This document shows, piece by piece, positions 1-8,668 of a stretch of 64,000 nt of DNA (the first letter of the stretch is position 1; each line of letters opens with the position of its first letter). The stretch spans positions 1,550,001 through 1,614,000 of the forward strand of contig NZ_VWWO01000001.1 of NCBI RefSeq assembly GCF_011752935.1, in the 5' to 3' direction. The notes under the pieces were generated by a model. That model was not told where the DNA came from. It made no database searches and saw only the letters and a list, made by a program, of their open reading frames with translations. Source of the stretch: Chitinophaga sp. Cy-1792 (GTDB lineage Bacteria; Bacteroidota; Bacteroidia; Chitinophagales; Chitinophagaceae). Made by a program: the position numbers and the translations under genes.

Positions 1-41
1 AAGATGATGAAATTACATTTTTCCACAAGATAGCAGATCAA

Positions 42-956
42 TTATTGAAATGCGGCCCGGAATTCCATTGGAGACTGATTGGTTTTTTGCTTAAATAATT
101 TGCTGAAAGATTGAGAGTGCGAAAATCCAAGCTCATAGGCGATTTCACTGACACTCAAGCTGGTGGTACTCAGGCGTTCCTTCGCATAGTCAATCATTTT
201 TCGTTGTATGTGTTGTTGTGTATTTTGTTGGGTTTGAAGTCGCAATAAAGTACTGAGGTAGTTAGGAGAGATGTTTAATTTTTGTGCGATACTGGTGACT
301 GTTGGAATACCTGCTGATAGTAGGTTTCCGGCAGAAATATATTCATTCAATACCATTTCGAATTTTTCCAGTAATTCATGACTTGATTTTTTACGGGTGA
401 GAAACTGTCTTTCGTAGAAGCGTTCGGAATAGGTAAGTAATAATATCAGTTGTGCTATGATTAGTTCCTGGCTGAAGCGATCTATATTTGACTGATATTC
501 TTTTTCTATACTTTTTAAGATATCAGCTATGGTAGTTTCTTCTTTTTCAGAAAGGAAAAGCGCTTCATTTACTGCATACTGAAAAAAATCGTACGACTTT
601 ATTTTAGCTGCCAATGGGGTATTCCATAAGAAGTCGGGATGTATGAGTAACAGCCATCCGCTGGGCTGAACCTGTACATCCGGTTGAATTTCAAGTCGCA
701 GAAACTGCAGCGGTGAAATAAAGCAAAGTACCCCTGAATTAAAATCATATGGTTGTTGTCCGTAGTTAAACCTGCCCTGAACATTCCGTTTTAATCCAAT
801 TGAATAAAAGTTTTGTATCCATTTAAGCTCGGTATCATCTATAGGGTACTGAACCTTACTGTAATCGATCAGACTGATCAGTGGATGGTCAGGACCGGAG
901 AGCTGACAGAAACTATGGAACTCAGCAATTGAATTAAAGCGGAATGTCTTATCCAT
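42..956 (-). CDS. AraC family transcriptional regulator
   Basis: A 304-residue DNA-binding regulator. The C-terminal third (about residues 205-300) has the double helix-turn-helix of the AraC/XylS family: a first helix pair around KLNISPNYLSTLLR and a second around SVSEIAYELGFSHSQSFSKLFK, followed by the family's usual P-x-E-F-R ending. The N-terminal 200 residues resemble the cupin-like sensing half of such regulators, but no ligand can be read from them. It lies 51 bp downstream of an SDR oxidoreductase on the same strand, a common regulator-target arrangement, so it probably controls that gene. Upstream there is only an imperfect promoter box (GACATTTG, reverse strand, near 996-1003). Family is certain; target is inference. 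Confidence 0.93.
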   Translation of the reverse strand: MDKTFRFNSIAEFHSFCQLSGPDHPLISLIDYSKVQYPIDDTELKWIQNFYSIGLKRNVQGRFNYGQQPYDFNSGVLCFISPLQFLRLEIQPDVQVQPSGWLLLIHPDFLWNTPLAAKIKSYDFFQYAVNEALFLSEKEETTIADILKSIEKEYQSNIDRFSQELIIAQLILLLTYSERFYERQFLTRKKSSHELLEKFEMVLNEYISAGNLLSAGIPTVTSIAQKLNISPNYLSTLLRLQTQQNTQQHIQRKMIDYAKERLSTTSLSVSEIAYELGFSHSQSFSKLFKQKTNQSPMEFRAAFQ

Positions 957-1007
957 ACTGGTTAATTTAACAATATACGATATGCCTCTTTACTGCAAAT
1001 GTCGTGA

Positions 1008-1847
1008 TTAATAGGCGGTGGAAAAAGTGTAATTTTTATATTGTTCCACGTCTTTGTTAACGATATTTTGTTTGTCTTGTACGAGGTCATATGCATCTTT
1101 TCCCAGGAAGAGGTGTACCGGAGGATTTGCTTCCTGGCTGATGGCGATCAGTACGTCTGCAGCTTTTTCGGGGTCATTAGGCTGCTGATGATTGATTTCA
1201 TTGATATGTGCCTGCTCTGCCTTTCGGGCGGCTGTATAGGCCTCAATCGGGCGCGCAGGCCTACCCACCGAACCTTTGCTTAAGAAGTCAGTACGGAAGT
1301 AGCCAGGGTATACTACCGTTGCATTCACGCCGAATTCTTTTATCTCTGCTGCAAGGGATTCTGTAAGTCCGGCAACCGCAAATTTAGTGGCGAGATAAAT
1401 TCCCCATCCGGGAAATCCGCCATGGTAGCCACCAATGGATGCAATGTTGAAAATATGTCCTTTTTGTTGTTTGCGTAGCTGAGGCATTACATTCCGGATA
1501 ACATTTAAAGTACCGAAAACATTTACATCAAAATTTTCTCTTGATTCCATGTCGGAAAGCTCTTCCAAGGTACCTATCTGTCCATAGCCGGCATTATTAA
1601 CCACTACGTCGAGGTGGCCGAATTGTGCAATGGATTTTTCAACAGCTGTAAGTACGCTGTTATTATCGGCAAGATTTACTTCCAGGGGAAGGAAGTTGGC
1701 AGCAGGCGCGCCGATGGCATCTATCAGTGATTGTGCATTGCGTGAAGTGGCTGCAACACTGTGGCCTGATGCCAGTAGTTTTTTTACGAGTGATAGTCCG
1801 ATTCCTTTGGAGGCGCCGGTTACCAGCCATACGTTATTTGTTTCCAT
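1008..1847 (-). CDS. SDR family NAD(P)-dependent oxidoreductase
   Basis: A classical short-chain dehydrogenase/reductase of 279 residues. The Rossmann motif TGASKGIG (residues 10-17), the NNAG motif (about 84-87), catalytic Ser137 and the Tyr151-x-x-x-Lys155 pair are all present, so the enzyme should be active on a hydroxyl/carbonyl substrate with NAD(P)H. The substrate cannot be told from sequence. It precedes an AraC regulator on the same strand by 51 bp and probably shares its regulation. The possible -7 box upstream (CACCTTTG, near 1874-1881, reverse strand) deviates from TAnnTTTG at its first base. Confidence 0.93.
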   Translation of the reverse strand: METNNVWLVTGASKGIGLSLVKKLLASGHSVAATSRNAQSLIDAIGAPAANFLPLEVNLADNNSVLTAVEKSIAQFGHLDVVVNNAGYGQIGTLEELSDMESRENFDVNVFGTLNVIRNVMPQLRKQQKGHIFNIASIGGYHGGFPGWGIYLATKFAVAGLTESLAAEIKEFGVNATVVYPGYFRTDFLSKGSVGRPARPIEAYTAARKAEQAHINEINHQQPNDPEKAADVLIAISQEANPPVHLFLGKDAYDLVQDKQNIVNKDVEQYKNYTFSTAY

Positions 1848-1956
1848 ACTTTACTTTTTGGGTTTAAAGTGATGGAACAAAGGTGAGGTGCAATAGAAAA
1901 AGAAATGTAGCCGGATCAGTTAATCCTGTAGCTAAATCGTGAAAATGTGTTGGTAA

Positions 1957-1991
1957 CCAGGTCAGCTGCCGGCATGTAGCGACTGACCTGG
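1957..1991 (-). terminator. Hairpin downstream of the lanthipeptide-like gene
   Basis: A 9-bp perfect inverted repeat (CCAGGTCAG / CTGACCTGG) with a 17-nt loop, 17 nt past the stop codon of the small precursor gene. No clear T-tract follows on the reverse strand, so it may stabilise the transcript end rather than act as an intrinsic terminator. Confidence 0.35.
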
Positions 1992-2007
1992 AGAAGGTGC
2001 TTGTCGG

Positions 2008-2163
2008 TTACAGACAGTCTACAGTTATTGTTAAACGGCAGCCTGGGCAGGTAGTTGCATCAACTGAGGTTAAGCAAACCTGGCCTTTTTGTTTAGGCAT
2101 GTTAAGGTTAGCTACTTTGATTTTGGTTAACTGAAGCGGCTTTTTGGTTTGTTGCTGTTTCAT
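2008..2163 (-). CDS. Class I lanthipeptide-type precursor peptide (orphan)
   Basis: A 51-residue peptide encoded from ATG at 2163 to TAA at 2008. Its leader KKPLQLTKIKVANLN (residues 7-21) fits the K-K-x-L-x-L-x-K-x-K-I-A-x-L-N pattern of Bacteroidota class I lanthipeptide precursors. The C-terminal core has four Cys (30, 39, 42, 50) and many Ser/Thr (T32, S33, T37, T38, T45, T47), the residues needed for lanthionine rings, with a CPGC element at 39-42. No LanB dehydratase, LanC cyclase, radical-SAM enzyme or peptidase-containing transporter is encoded in the window, so any modification would be done in trans. No proper promoter box was found; an imperfect TAACATTTG lies further upstream. Family assignment rests on the leader; a mature product is inference. 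Confidence 0.75.
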   Translation of the reverse strand: MKQQQTKKPLQLTKIKVANLNMPKQKGQVCLTSVDATTCPGCRLTITVDCL

Positions 2164-2608
2164 GGTGGATTACATTTGGAAATTTGTCCTCTCCTGTCTT
2201 TAGCCTTGGTGGCAATGCCGTGGAGCGGTTGTTCAGCGTTAAGCAGGTATAATGCATTTATTTTCTAGGAAGATGTACTGGATACGAAAGTTAGGCCAGG
2301 GAAAACAAATGTTAGTCTGTCGGGTTCATTGGGTTATATAGTTCGGAAAGCTAATCGGTCATCAGTACGTTAATGAATGTAGGTATTTTTTCTGAGGCGG
2401 AAAATTTTTTTTGATGGTGTACTGGTTTAATGAAAGACAATCCCTGTCAGAATTTGAGAACAGGGATATCATGATAATATTTTTGAAAGAAGTATGCTCG
2501 CAGTGAGTTGTCTGTTATGCCGTTTGTGCAGAGTTCTTTAACTGAGCTGTCTCCTTTTAATTAGCAGGCCGTTTCGTTCTTGTGTTTTTATGACTGGCTA
2601 TTTTTACT
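2164..2608. other. Intergenic region without recognised gene
   Basis: This 445-bp stretch lies between the lanthipeptide-like gene and the next gene, both on the reverse strand. I found no convincing reading frame on either strand. It holds one 8-bp inverted repeat (ATCCCTGT / ACAGGGAT, about 2440-2467) without a T-tract, possibly part of the transcript end of the gene at 2609-3154. Confidence 0.5.
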
Positions 2609-3154
2609 TTAATCAATCGGGGAGCTTTTGTCACCCTGTTTTATGTTGGATTCGGAGCGAATCGCCTGTGAGATCTGTTTAGAGAAGTCCATTCCTGATG
2701 CAATCAAATAGCTAACTATTGTTAAGATGTCGCCAATGTTGGTTATCTGTTCGTCTGCAGGTATGACCTCTGTTTCACTCATGTGCTGCTTATACTCCTG
2801 GCCGACATGCTCCATAAAACAATAGGTTGTCCTGCTGTTTAGTTCATGAAATGCACTGCATAGCTGTTCTAACGTTGTATATTGGTTCCATAATCCGGAA
2901 AGCATATTTTGCGTATATTCGTTACTGTTAGATTGTACTAACTGCTCCTGGAGCATTTTTTTAAATGCAGATAATAGTATTGACTTTCTGGTAATAAAAT
3001 CATCTATATGTGCTGCAATACCAGGTAGGTTCATTGGTAATTCAAAATCTCCGGTAGCGATATAATTTGCCAGTTCCAGCAGCGCATCTGTATACTCCTG
3101 AATTTCCTTTACCCAATCCTTACACTGCTCGAAATATTGTTCTAATGATTTCAT
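2609..3154 (-). CDS. Hypothetical helical protein
   Basis: A 181-residue soluble, Glu/Gln-rich protein that I do not recognise. It has no signal peptide or membrane segment, is predicted mainly helical from its heptad-like Leu/Ile spacing (for example residues 1-35 and 60-110), and has scattered Cys without a metal-binding pattern. The tail is polar (SNIKQGDKSSPID). Upstream lies a divergently spaced tRNA gene, downstream the lanthipeptide-like gene on the same strand 445 bp away. A role with the peptide is possible but nothing in the sequence shows it. Confidence 0.6.
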   Translation of the reverse strand: MKSLEQYFEQCKDWVKEIQEYTDALLELANYIATGDFELPMNLPGIAAHIDDFITRKSILLSAFKKMLQEQLVQSNSNEYTQNMLSGLWNQYTTLEQLCSAFHELNSRTTYCFMEHVGQEYKQHMSETEVIPADEQITNIGDILTIVSYLIASGMDFSKQISQAIRSESNIKQGDKSSPID

Positions 3155-3300
3155 TAATATTTTTTACTAATACCGGTAGACTATTTTCAGATAGTGCTAA
3201 TTGATTGATTTTCTATCGTCTGTGTATCTGATCTTGCTGATTTTTCCTTCAGGCCATCCAGCGAAGGGAGAAATTCGTACAAATTGTAAGCAAATTAAGA

Positions 3301-3331
3301 AGGCTTTCAGCAGATTTGATGCTGAAAGCCT
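3301..3331 (-). terminator. Transcript-end hairpin of tRNA-Lys
   Basis: A perfect 12-bp stem (AGGCTTTCAGCA / TGCTGAAAGCCT) with a 7-nt loop begins 13 nt beyond the tRNA 3' end on the reverse strand. It is followed by TCTTAATTTG, a weak T-rich tail. Confidence 0.6.
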
Positions 3332-3343
3332 ATCCTATAAAAG

Positions 3344-3416
<73 letters not shown>

Positions 3417-3441
3417 AAGTAAATGTTAAATTACCTATCTC

Positions 3442-3473
3442 CAAATTTAACGGTTCCTGTGAATTTTTATCAA
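3442..3473 (-). promoter_or_regulatory. Promoter of tRNA-Lys
   Basis: On the reverse strand a TAAATTTG -7 box (3442-3449) lies 25 bp before the tRNA 5' end, with TTG (3471-3473) 21 bp upstream of it. This fits the Bacteroidota consensus TTG-N19-TAnnTTTG. Confidence 0.6.
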
Positions 3474-3484
3474 TTTTATTTGAT

Positions 3485-3492
3485 TAAATTTG
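3485..3492 (+). promoter_or_regulatory. Possible -7 box for the thiolase gene
   Basis: TAAATTTG matches TAnnTTTG and sits 46 bp before the thiolase ATG. No TTG is found at the proper -33 distance, so support is partial. Confidence 0.4.
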
Positions 3493-3538
3493 AAAGGATA
3501 GTATAAAAAAGGTTAGCTCACTATAAAACATTTGTCTA

Positions 3539-4717
3539 ATGCAAGAAGCATATATAGTTGCCGGTTACCGCACGGCGGTCGGCAAATCGAAGAGAGGAGG
3601 TTTCCGCTTTTACAGACCCGATGACCTGGCAGTTGATGTCATTACCGGATTGCTCAAAGCTGTTCCACAGCTCGATCCTAAACAGGTAGATGACCTCATC
3701 GTCGGTAATGCGGTGCCTGAAGCAGAACAAGGCTTGCAGATTGGACGTATGATTTCCGTAAGGGCACTCGGTATCGATGTTCCCGGCATGACAGTCAACA
3801 GGTACTGCGCATCCGGCCTCGAAACCATCGCCATCGCTACCGCTAAAATCCAAACCGGTATGGCCGACTGTATCATCGCCGGCGGTACCGAAAGTATGAG
3901 CCTCGTTCCTGTTGCCGGTTGGAAAACCGTTCCCAACTATACCGTGGCTAAATCCAACCCGGACTACTACATCGGTATGGGCCTCACCGCTGAAGCCGTT
4001 GCGAATGAATTTAAAGTCTCCCGCGAAGATCAGGACGAATTCTCCTATAAATCACATATGAAAGCCTTGAATGCCATTAAAAACGGCTATTTTAAGGACG
4101 GTATTCTACCGATCAACGTAGATGAAGTATATGTGGACGCCAAAGGCAAAAAAGCAGCAAGAAGCTACGTAGTAGATACAGATGAAGGCCCTCGTGCCGA
4201 TACCTCCCTCGAAGCACTCGGTAAACTGAAACCGGTGTTTGCCGCAGGAGGATCCGTTACCGCCGGTAACTCCTCACAAACCTCCGATGGCGCCGCCTTC
4301 GTAATAGTGATGAGTGAAAGAATGGTCAATAAGCTGAATATCAAACCTATAGGTAAGTTGGTGGCCTGCGTATCCGCAGGGGTACACCCTCGTATCATGG
4401 GCATAGGCCCTGTTGCCGCCGTGCCTAAAGTCCTAGAAAGAGCCGGTAAAAATCTCAGCGATATCGACCTGGTAGAACTCAACGAAGCATTCGCTTCCCA
4501 ATCTATCGCCGTAATCAGAGAACTGGGCATCAACCCGGATATCGTGAATATCAACGGTGGCGCCATCGCCCTCGGTCACCCGCTCGGCTGCACCGGTGCC
4601 AAACTCACCGTACAAATCCTCGGTGATCTCAAACGTCTCAATAAAAAATACGGCATCGTTACCGCCTGCGTAGGCGGTGGTCAAGGCATCGCCGGTATCA
4701 TCGAAAATATAAACTAA
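3539..4717 (+). CDS. fadA: Acetyl-CoA C-acyltransferase (thiolase)
   Basis: A full-length 392-residue thiolase catalysing thiolytic cleavage of 3-ketoacyl-CoA to acetyl-CoA and a shortened acyl-CoA, the last step of fatty acid beta-oxidation. The acyl-accepting Cys90 lies in NRYCASGLE, His347 in GGAIALGHPLGCTGAK and the second catalytic Cys377 in TACVGGGQG, so all catalytic residues are present. It stands alone, closed by a strong terminator, although such genes in related bacteria often sit beside the hydratase/dehydrogenase gene; here that partner is at 49381-51780. A biosynthetic acetoacetyl-CoA role cannot be excluded from sequence, so the symbol is tentative. Confidence 0.93.
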   Translation: MQEAYIVAGYRTAVGKSKRGGFRFYRPDDLAVDVITGLLKAVPQLDPKQVDDLIVGNAVPEAEQGLQIGRMISVRALGIDVPGMTVNRYCASGLETIAIATAKIQTGMADCIIAGGTESMSLVPVAGWKTVPNYTVAKSNPDYYIGMGLTAEAVANEFKVSREDQDEFSYKSHMKALNAIKNGYFKDGILPINVDEVYVDAKGKKAARSYVVDTDEGPRADTSLEALGKLKPVFAAGGSVTAGNSSQTSDGAAFVIVMSERMVNKLNIKPIGKLVACVSAGVHPRIMGIGPVAAVPKVLERAGKNLSDIDLVELNEAFASQSIAVIRELGINPDIVNINGGAIALGHPLGCTGAKLTVQILGDLKRLNKKYGIVTACVGGGQGIAGIIENIN

Positions 4718-4735
4718 TTATACCCATCTGAATTC

Positions 4736-4773
4736 AAAAGGCAGTGTCTATCCAATAGACGCTGCCTTTTTAT
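4736..4773 (+). terminator. Intrinsic terminator of the thiolase gene
   Basis: A GC-rich stem (GGCAGTGTCTA / TAGACGCTGCC, one G-T pair) flanked by A-run and T-run lies 19 bp past the thiolase stop codon. Confidence 0.85.
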
Positions 4774-4937
4774 TTCCACGAAAATATTTTTGATCCCGAC
4801 CTGTTCTAACTCAATAGGTTAGCACCTCTTCGACCGATTAGGAATGCATATGAAATAATTTTTTAATCTAGATGAATTAAAGTTTTTACTAATTTACTGC
4901 CGATTCAGCCAAAAAGCTGTCAACCATATCGTTTATT

Positions 4938-6557
4938 ATGGATCGTCGACAATTCCTAACCTTATCGCCTGCACGTAGCCGGAACACTGCTGCTGCCCGT
5001 ACTGTAACCGGCATCACAGCCTATACCGGCCAATGGGGCTCCCTACAACTTATCCACCTCCTCAAACGCACCATGTTTGGTGTTACGCCTGCTGATGTCA
5101 ACGCACTGAAAGGCCTTTCCATGCAACAGGTAGTGGATATCCTCCTTACTCCCCAGCCAGATCCTGCTCCACCCGTAAATGACTATGGGATAGACAGTAC
5201 CGGCGTTGCGCCAGGCGCCGCCTGGAACCGCGCACCTAAAGGAGATGAAACCCTCGAGGACGATAGGATCGCCTCCTACAAGGCATGGTGGGTCGGACAA
5301 ATGCTGGCCCAACAGCGAAGCATACACGAAAAAATGGTACTCTTCTGGCATAACCACTTCGTTACAGAAACAAGCATGGTGAAAGACAGCAGGTACATCT
5401 ACCAATATAATCTTACCCTCCGGCAAAATGCCCTGGGGAATTTCAAAACGCTGACCAAAGCGGTAACCCTCGACCCGGCCATGCTGGTATATCTCAACGG
5501 TTACCTCAATTCTAAAGGCGCCGCTGACGAAAACTATGCCCGCGAACTGCATGAGCTGTTTACCGTAGGTAAAGGCCCGGATTCACATTATACAGAAGAT
5601 GATGTGAAGGCCACCGCCCGCGTACTCACCGGCTTCCGTGTCGATCCTGTCAATATCGTCAGCACGTTCAACACCACTCAGCACGATATTACCAATAAGT
5701 CATTCAGCTCGTTCTATCTCAATAAAGTCATTTCCGGCAAAACCGGCACTGATGGCGCTACCGAGGTGGACGACCTCCTCAATATTATCTTCGCACAACC
5801 GGAAGTTGCTAAATTCATCTGCCGGAAACTATACCGCTTCTTTGTATATTATGATATCGATGCGGCTACAGAACAGAATGTGATCGCGCCACTGGCCGAT
5901 ATCTTCCGCAGCAGCGGCTACGACATGAAAACCGTTCTCAATGCCCTGTTTACCAGCGATCACTTCTTCGATCCGTTAAATATGGCATGCCTCATTAAAA
6001 GTCCGGTGGATTTTTGTATCGGTATATGCAGGGAGTTTGCTGTGAAGTTTCCGCCCGACTATCCCAGTCAATATAAAGCCTGGACCAGCGTCCACCGCGC
6101 TACAGCGATGATGCTGCAAAACCTGGGCGATCCGCCACTGGTGGCCGGCTGGGACGCTTACTACCAGGAACCTTCCTTTCATGAACTCTGGATCAATACA
6201 GATACCCTGCCCAAACGTAACCAGCTCAGCGACGCACTGATCGGGGATAACGGCTTTGCCGGCGTACAGATAGATCCTATGGCATTCGCTGCCCAACTCT
6301 CTGATCCCGGTAACCCGGTTGCACTGGTGGCGGATTCTCTGGATATTCTTTATCGTGTAGGCGTTTCCGATAATGTGAAGGATTTCCTGAAAACGACCAT
6401 CCTGCTTACCGGTCAGCAATCCGACTACTACTGGACCAATGCCTGGAAAAATTATGTAAGCAATCCTAATGATATGCAGGCGAAAAGTGATGTGCATATC
6501 CGTTTGCAGGCACTGTATAAATATATCATGGACCTGTCTGAATATCAACTATCCTGA
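4938..6557 (+). CDS. DUF1800 domain-containing protein
   Basis: A 539-residue protein of the DUF1800 family, whose members almost always pair with a DUF1501 protein; the function of the pair is not established. It begins with an RR-x-F-L motif (MDRRQFLTL) like a Tat signal but lacks the usual hydrophobic stretch. Family features seen are the start of the domain at LLKRTMFGVT, the segment KMVLFWHNHFVTE (about residue 135) and ENYARELHELFTVG (about 200). The next gene starts 20 bp downstream and encodes the DUF1501 partner, so they form an operon. No clear promoter was found in the 164 bp upstream. Confidence 0.9.
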   Translation: MDRRQFLTLSPARSRNTAAARTVTGITAYTGQWGSLQLIHLLKRTMFGVTPADVNALKGLSMQQVVDILLTPQPDPAPPVNDYGIDSTGVAPGAAWNRAPKGDETLEDDRIASYKAWWVGQMLAQQRSIHEKMVLFWHNHFVTETSMVKDSRYIYQYNLTLRQNALGNFKTLTKAVTLDPAMLVYLNGYLNSKGAADENYARELHELFTVGKGPDSHYTEDDVKATARVLTGFRVDPVNIVSTFNTTQHDITNKSFSSFYLNKVISGKTGTDGATEVDDLLNIIFAQPEVAKFICRKLYRFFVYYDIDAATEQNVIAPLADIFRSSGYDMKTVLNALFTSDHFFDPLNMACLIKSPVDFCIGICREFAVKFPPDYPSQYKAWTSVHRATAMMLQNLGDPPLVAGWDAYYQEPSFHELWINTDTLPKRNQLSDALIGDNGFAGVQIDPMAFAAQLSDPGNPVALVADSLDILYRVGVSDNVKDFLKTTILLTGQQSDYYWTNAWKNYVSNPNDMQAKSDVHIRLQALYKYIMDLSEYQLS

Positions 6558-6577
6558 TCCGCTGAAATATCCTATTT

Positions 6578-8164
6578 ATGAAGAGAAGAGATTTCCTTAA
6601 ATATACTGCTCCTGCTGCGGTGCTTCCCGGAATCCTGGGCGGCTTCTCAGTAAAGGCTTTTGGTGCTACTCCGCTGCTGTCGGCACTCAGCGGGGCCGCC
6701 TCCGATAATGATCACGTGCTGGTTATGATTCAGATGACTGGCGGAAACGATGGCCTCAACATGGTCATTCCACTGGATATCTATGGAAAATACCAGGCCG
6801 CCCGTACCAACATCGCTATCCCGCAAGGAAAAGTCCTTAAACTTGACGGCTATACGAAATCAGGTTTGCACCCTGCCATGACAGGTCTGCAAAAATTATA
6901 TAACGACGGAAAAGTAAGCCTCATCCAAAGTGTAGGCTATCCTTCCCCGAACTTCTCGCACTTCCGCGCAACAGATATCTGGCTCACTGGCTCCGATTCC
7001 AACGAAGTGCTTACCACCGGCTGGACCGGCAGGTACCTGGAATCCCTGAACCCGGATTTCCCTAACGGCTATCCCAGCGCAGATAATCCAGACCCGCTGG
7101 CAATTCAGATAGGGTCTATCGTATCTCCTGCATTCCAGGGCACCAACGCGAGCATGGGTATCGCCATTACCAGTGCCACCGACTTCTACAACCTGATAGA
7201 TGGTGTTATGGACCCCGTACCCAATACCAAGGCGGGAAAAGAGCTGGAATATATCCGCCTCATCGCGAAACAAACGAATAGTTATGAACAATCTATAAAG
7301 AAAGCTGCAGCCAAAGTAACCGCCCAGGGCGATTATCCGGCCAATAACGGCCTCGCGGCACAGCTGAAAATCGTAGCAAGACTTATTGCCGGCGGACTCA
7401 AAACCCGTCTCTATATGGTGAGCACGGGAGGTTTCGATACCCATGCCAGCCAGACGGATAGCGGCGACACTACTAAAGGAAACCATGCTAATTTATTAGG
7501 TGGCGTCTCTGATGCCATCGCTGCTTTTATGAGCGATTTACGCGGACTCAAGGCCTCCCGCCGCGTGGTAGGGATGACCTTCTCCGAATTCGGCCGCCGT
7601 ATCAAATCCAACGGCAGTATCGGTACAGACCATGGTGCTGCTGCACCAATGATTGTATTTGGCGACTATGTCATGCAGGGCGTATTAGGGAACTCACCTT
7701 CCATCCCGGACGCTACCTCTGTAAATGATAATATTCCCATGCAGTACGATTTCAGATCTGTTTACGCTTCTATCCTGGAACAATGGTTCTGCGTAGCACC
7801 TACCGATCTGCAACGTATCCTGCAAAAGGATTACCAGCAGCTGCCGCTGGTCAGCGGCGTGGCTTGCGGTGTGATCACCGGCATCCCCGATACCACCCCT
7901 GACGAAAACAAACACCTGATCACCAACAGCCCGAACCCTTTTTCCAATACCACTAAAATTACCTATATCACCGGCGCCGGCAATACCATGATCCAGATAT
8001 TCGATACCATGGGCCGCCTGGTAAGCGTTCCGGTAAATAAAGTACATGCCGCAGGTATCTACACCATCGACTTCGATGCCACCTATCTGCCAAGCGGTAT
8101 TTATTATGCCCGATTCCAGAATGGACCGGTACAACAAGTCCGGCCAATGCTTAAGGTGAAGTAA
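6578..8164 (+). CDS. DUF1501 domain-containing protein with type IX secretion sorting domain
   Basis: A 528-residue exported protein. It opens with a Tat-type signal (KRRDFLK then a hydrophobic stretch ending near AFGA), continues with the DUF1501 (sulfatase-like fold) domain including MTGGNDGLNMVIP, GGFDTHASQTD and SEFGRRIKSNGS, and ends with about 80 residues of a type A sorting domain (SPNPFSNTTKITY, then ...LPSGIYYARF...MLKVK), which directs proteins through the outer membrane by the type IX system. It follows the DUF1800 gene by 20 bp. The combination of a Tat-like signal with a type IX sorting domain is unusual. The catalytic role is unknown. Confidence 0.92.
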   Translation: MKRRDFLKYTAPAAVLPGILGGFSVKAFGATPLLSALSGAASDNDHVLVMIQMTGGNDGLNMVIPLDIYGKYQAARTNIAIPQGKVLKLDGYTKSGLHPAMTGLQKLYNDGKVSLIQSVGYPSPNFSHFRATDIWLTGSDSNEVLTTGWTGRYLESLNPDFPNGYPSADNPDPLAIQIGSIVSPAFQGTNASMGIAITSATDFYNLIDGVMDPVPNTKAGKELEYIRLIAKQTNSYEQSIKKAAAKVTAQGDYPANNGLAAQLKIVARLIAGGLKTRLYMVSTGGFDTHASQTDSGDTTKGNHANLLGGVSDAIAAFMSDLRGLKASRRVVGMTFSEFGRRIKSNGSIGTDHGAAAPMIVFGDYVMQGVLGNSPSIPDATSVNDNIPMQYDFRSVYASILEQWFCVAPTDLQRILQKDYQQLPLVSGVACGVITGIPDTTPDENKHLITNSPNPFSNTTKITYITGAGNTMIQIFDTMGRLVSVPVNKVHAAGIYTIDFDATYLPSGIYYARFQNGPVQQVRPMLKVK

Positions 8165-8209
8165 ACCAATGCTTTAGTTTAAATTTAGATTAAATATTGT
8201 GCAACCTTG

Positions 8210-8238
8210 TTGCAAATAGTTGGATTTAACTATCTTTG
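8210..8238 (+). promoter_or_regulatory. Promoter of the His-rich protein / TonB receptor genes
   Basis: TATCTTTG (8231-8238) is a full match to the Bacteroidota -7 box, with TTG at 8210-8212, 18 bp upstream. The ATG at 8244 follows the box by only 5 bp, so the leader must be very short. A GCAAC-CTT-GTTGC palindrome (8201-8213) overlaps the -33 element and could be an operator. Confidence 0.7.
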
Positions 8239-8243
8239 TCGCC

Positions 8244-8570
8244 ATGTATAAAAAATACTGGCATAGGCTATTGGCGATCCTGCTGCTGGGGGTATTTACT
8301 TTAAATACCCTGCCCAGAGAATTTATACATGAATTTGCAAACCACCACGACACCCACGATGTTATTCATCCAAAGGGCGAATCAAGTGTTTCAACTGCTC
8401 ACCGTCACTGTGAGTTTTTACAGATAGGCGTTGAGCCGTATGATGAGATTGTCTCTCACTATATAGTTCCTGTGCAGAAACTGGTGTGGGTGTTTCTTAG
8501 CCCCACTGTTGCTGCCATCAGTCACCAGACATTTCGGGATCTCGCCCCCAGAGCCCCTCCTGTGGCTTAA
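8244..8570 (+). CDS. Small His-rich exported protein preceding a TonB-dependent receptor
   Basis: A 108-residue protein; ATG at 8244 is chosen because the promoter -7 box ends 5 bp before it, which rules out any earlier start. It has an N-terminal hydrophobic stretch (about residues 7-20) fitting a signal peptide or anchor, followed by two clusters of potential metal ligands, HEFANHHDTHDVIH and HRHCEF. I do not recognise the family. It lies about 100 bp upstream of a TonB-dependent receptor, and small His-rich periplasmic proteins in that position often accompany metal uptake; that role here is inference. Confidence 0.65.
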   Translation: MYKKYWHRLLAILLLGVFTLNTLPREFIHEFANHHDTHDVIHPKGESSVSTAHRHCEFLQIGVEPYDEIVSHYIVPVQKLVWVFLSPTVAAISHQTFRDLAPRAPPVA

Positions 8571-8668
8571 TATACAATGTGTGCTTAGACTGTTTTATTA
8601 ACAGTAATTATTCGGATTGTCTGCCGATGATCCCCTTATTTATTATTCTGAATTATCATCCTACTGAT

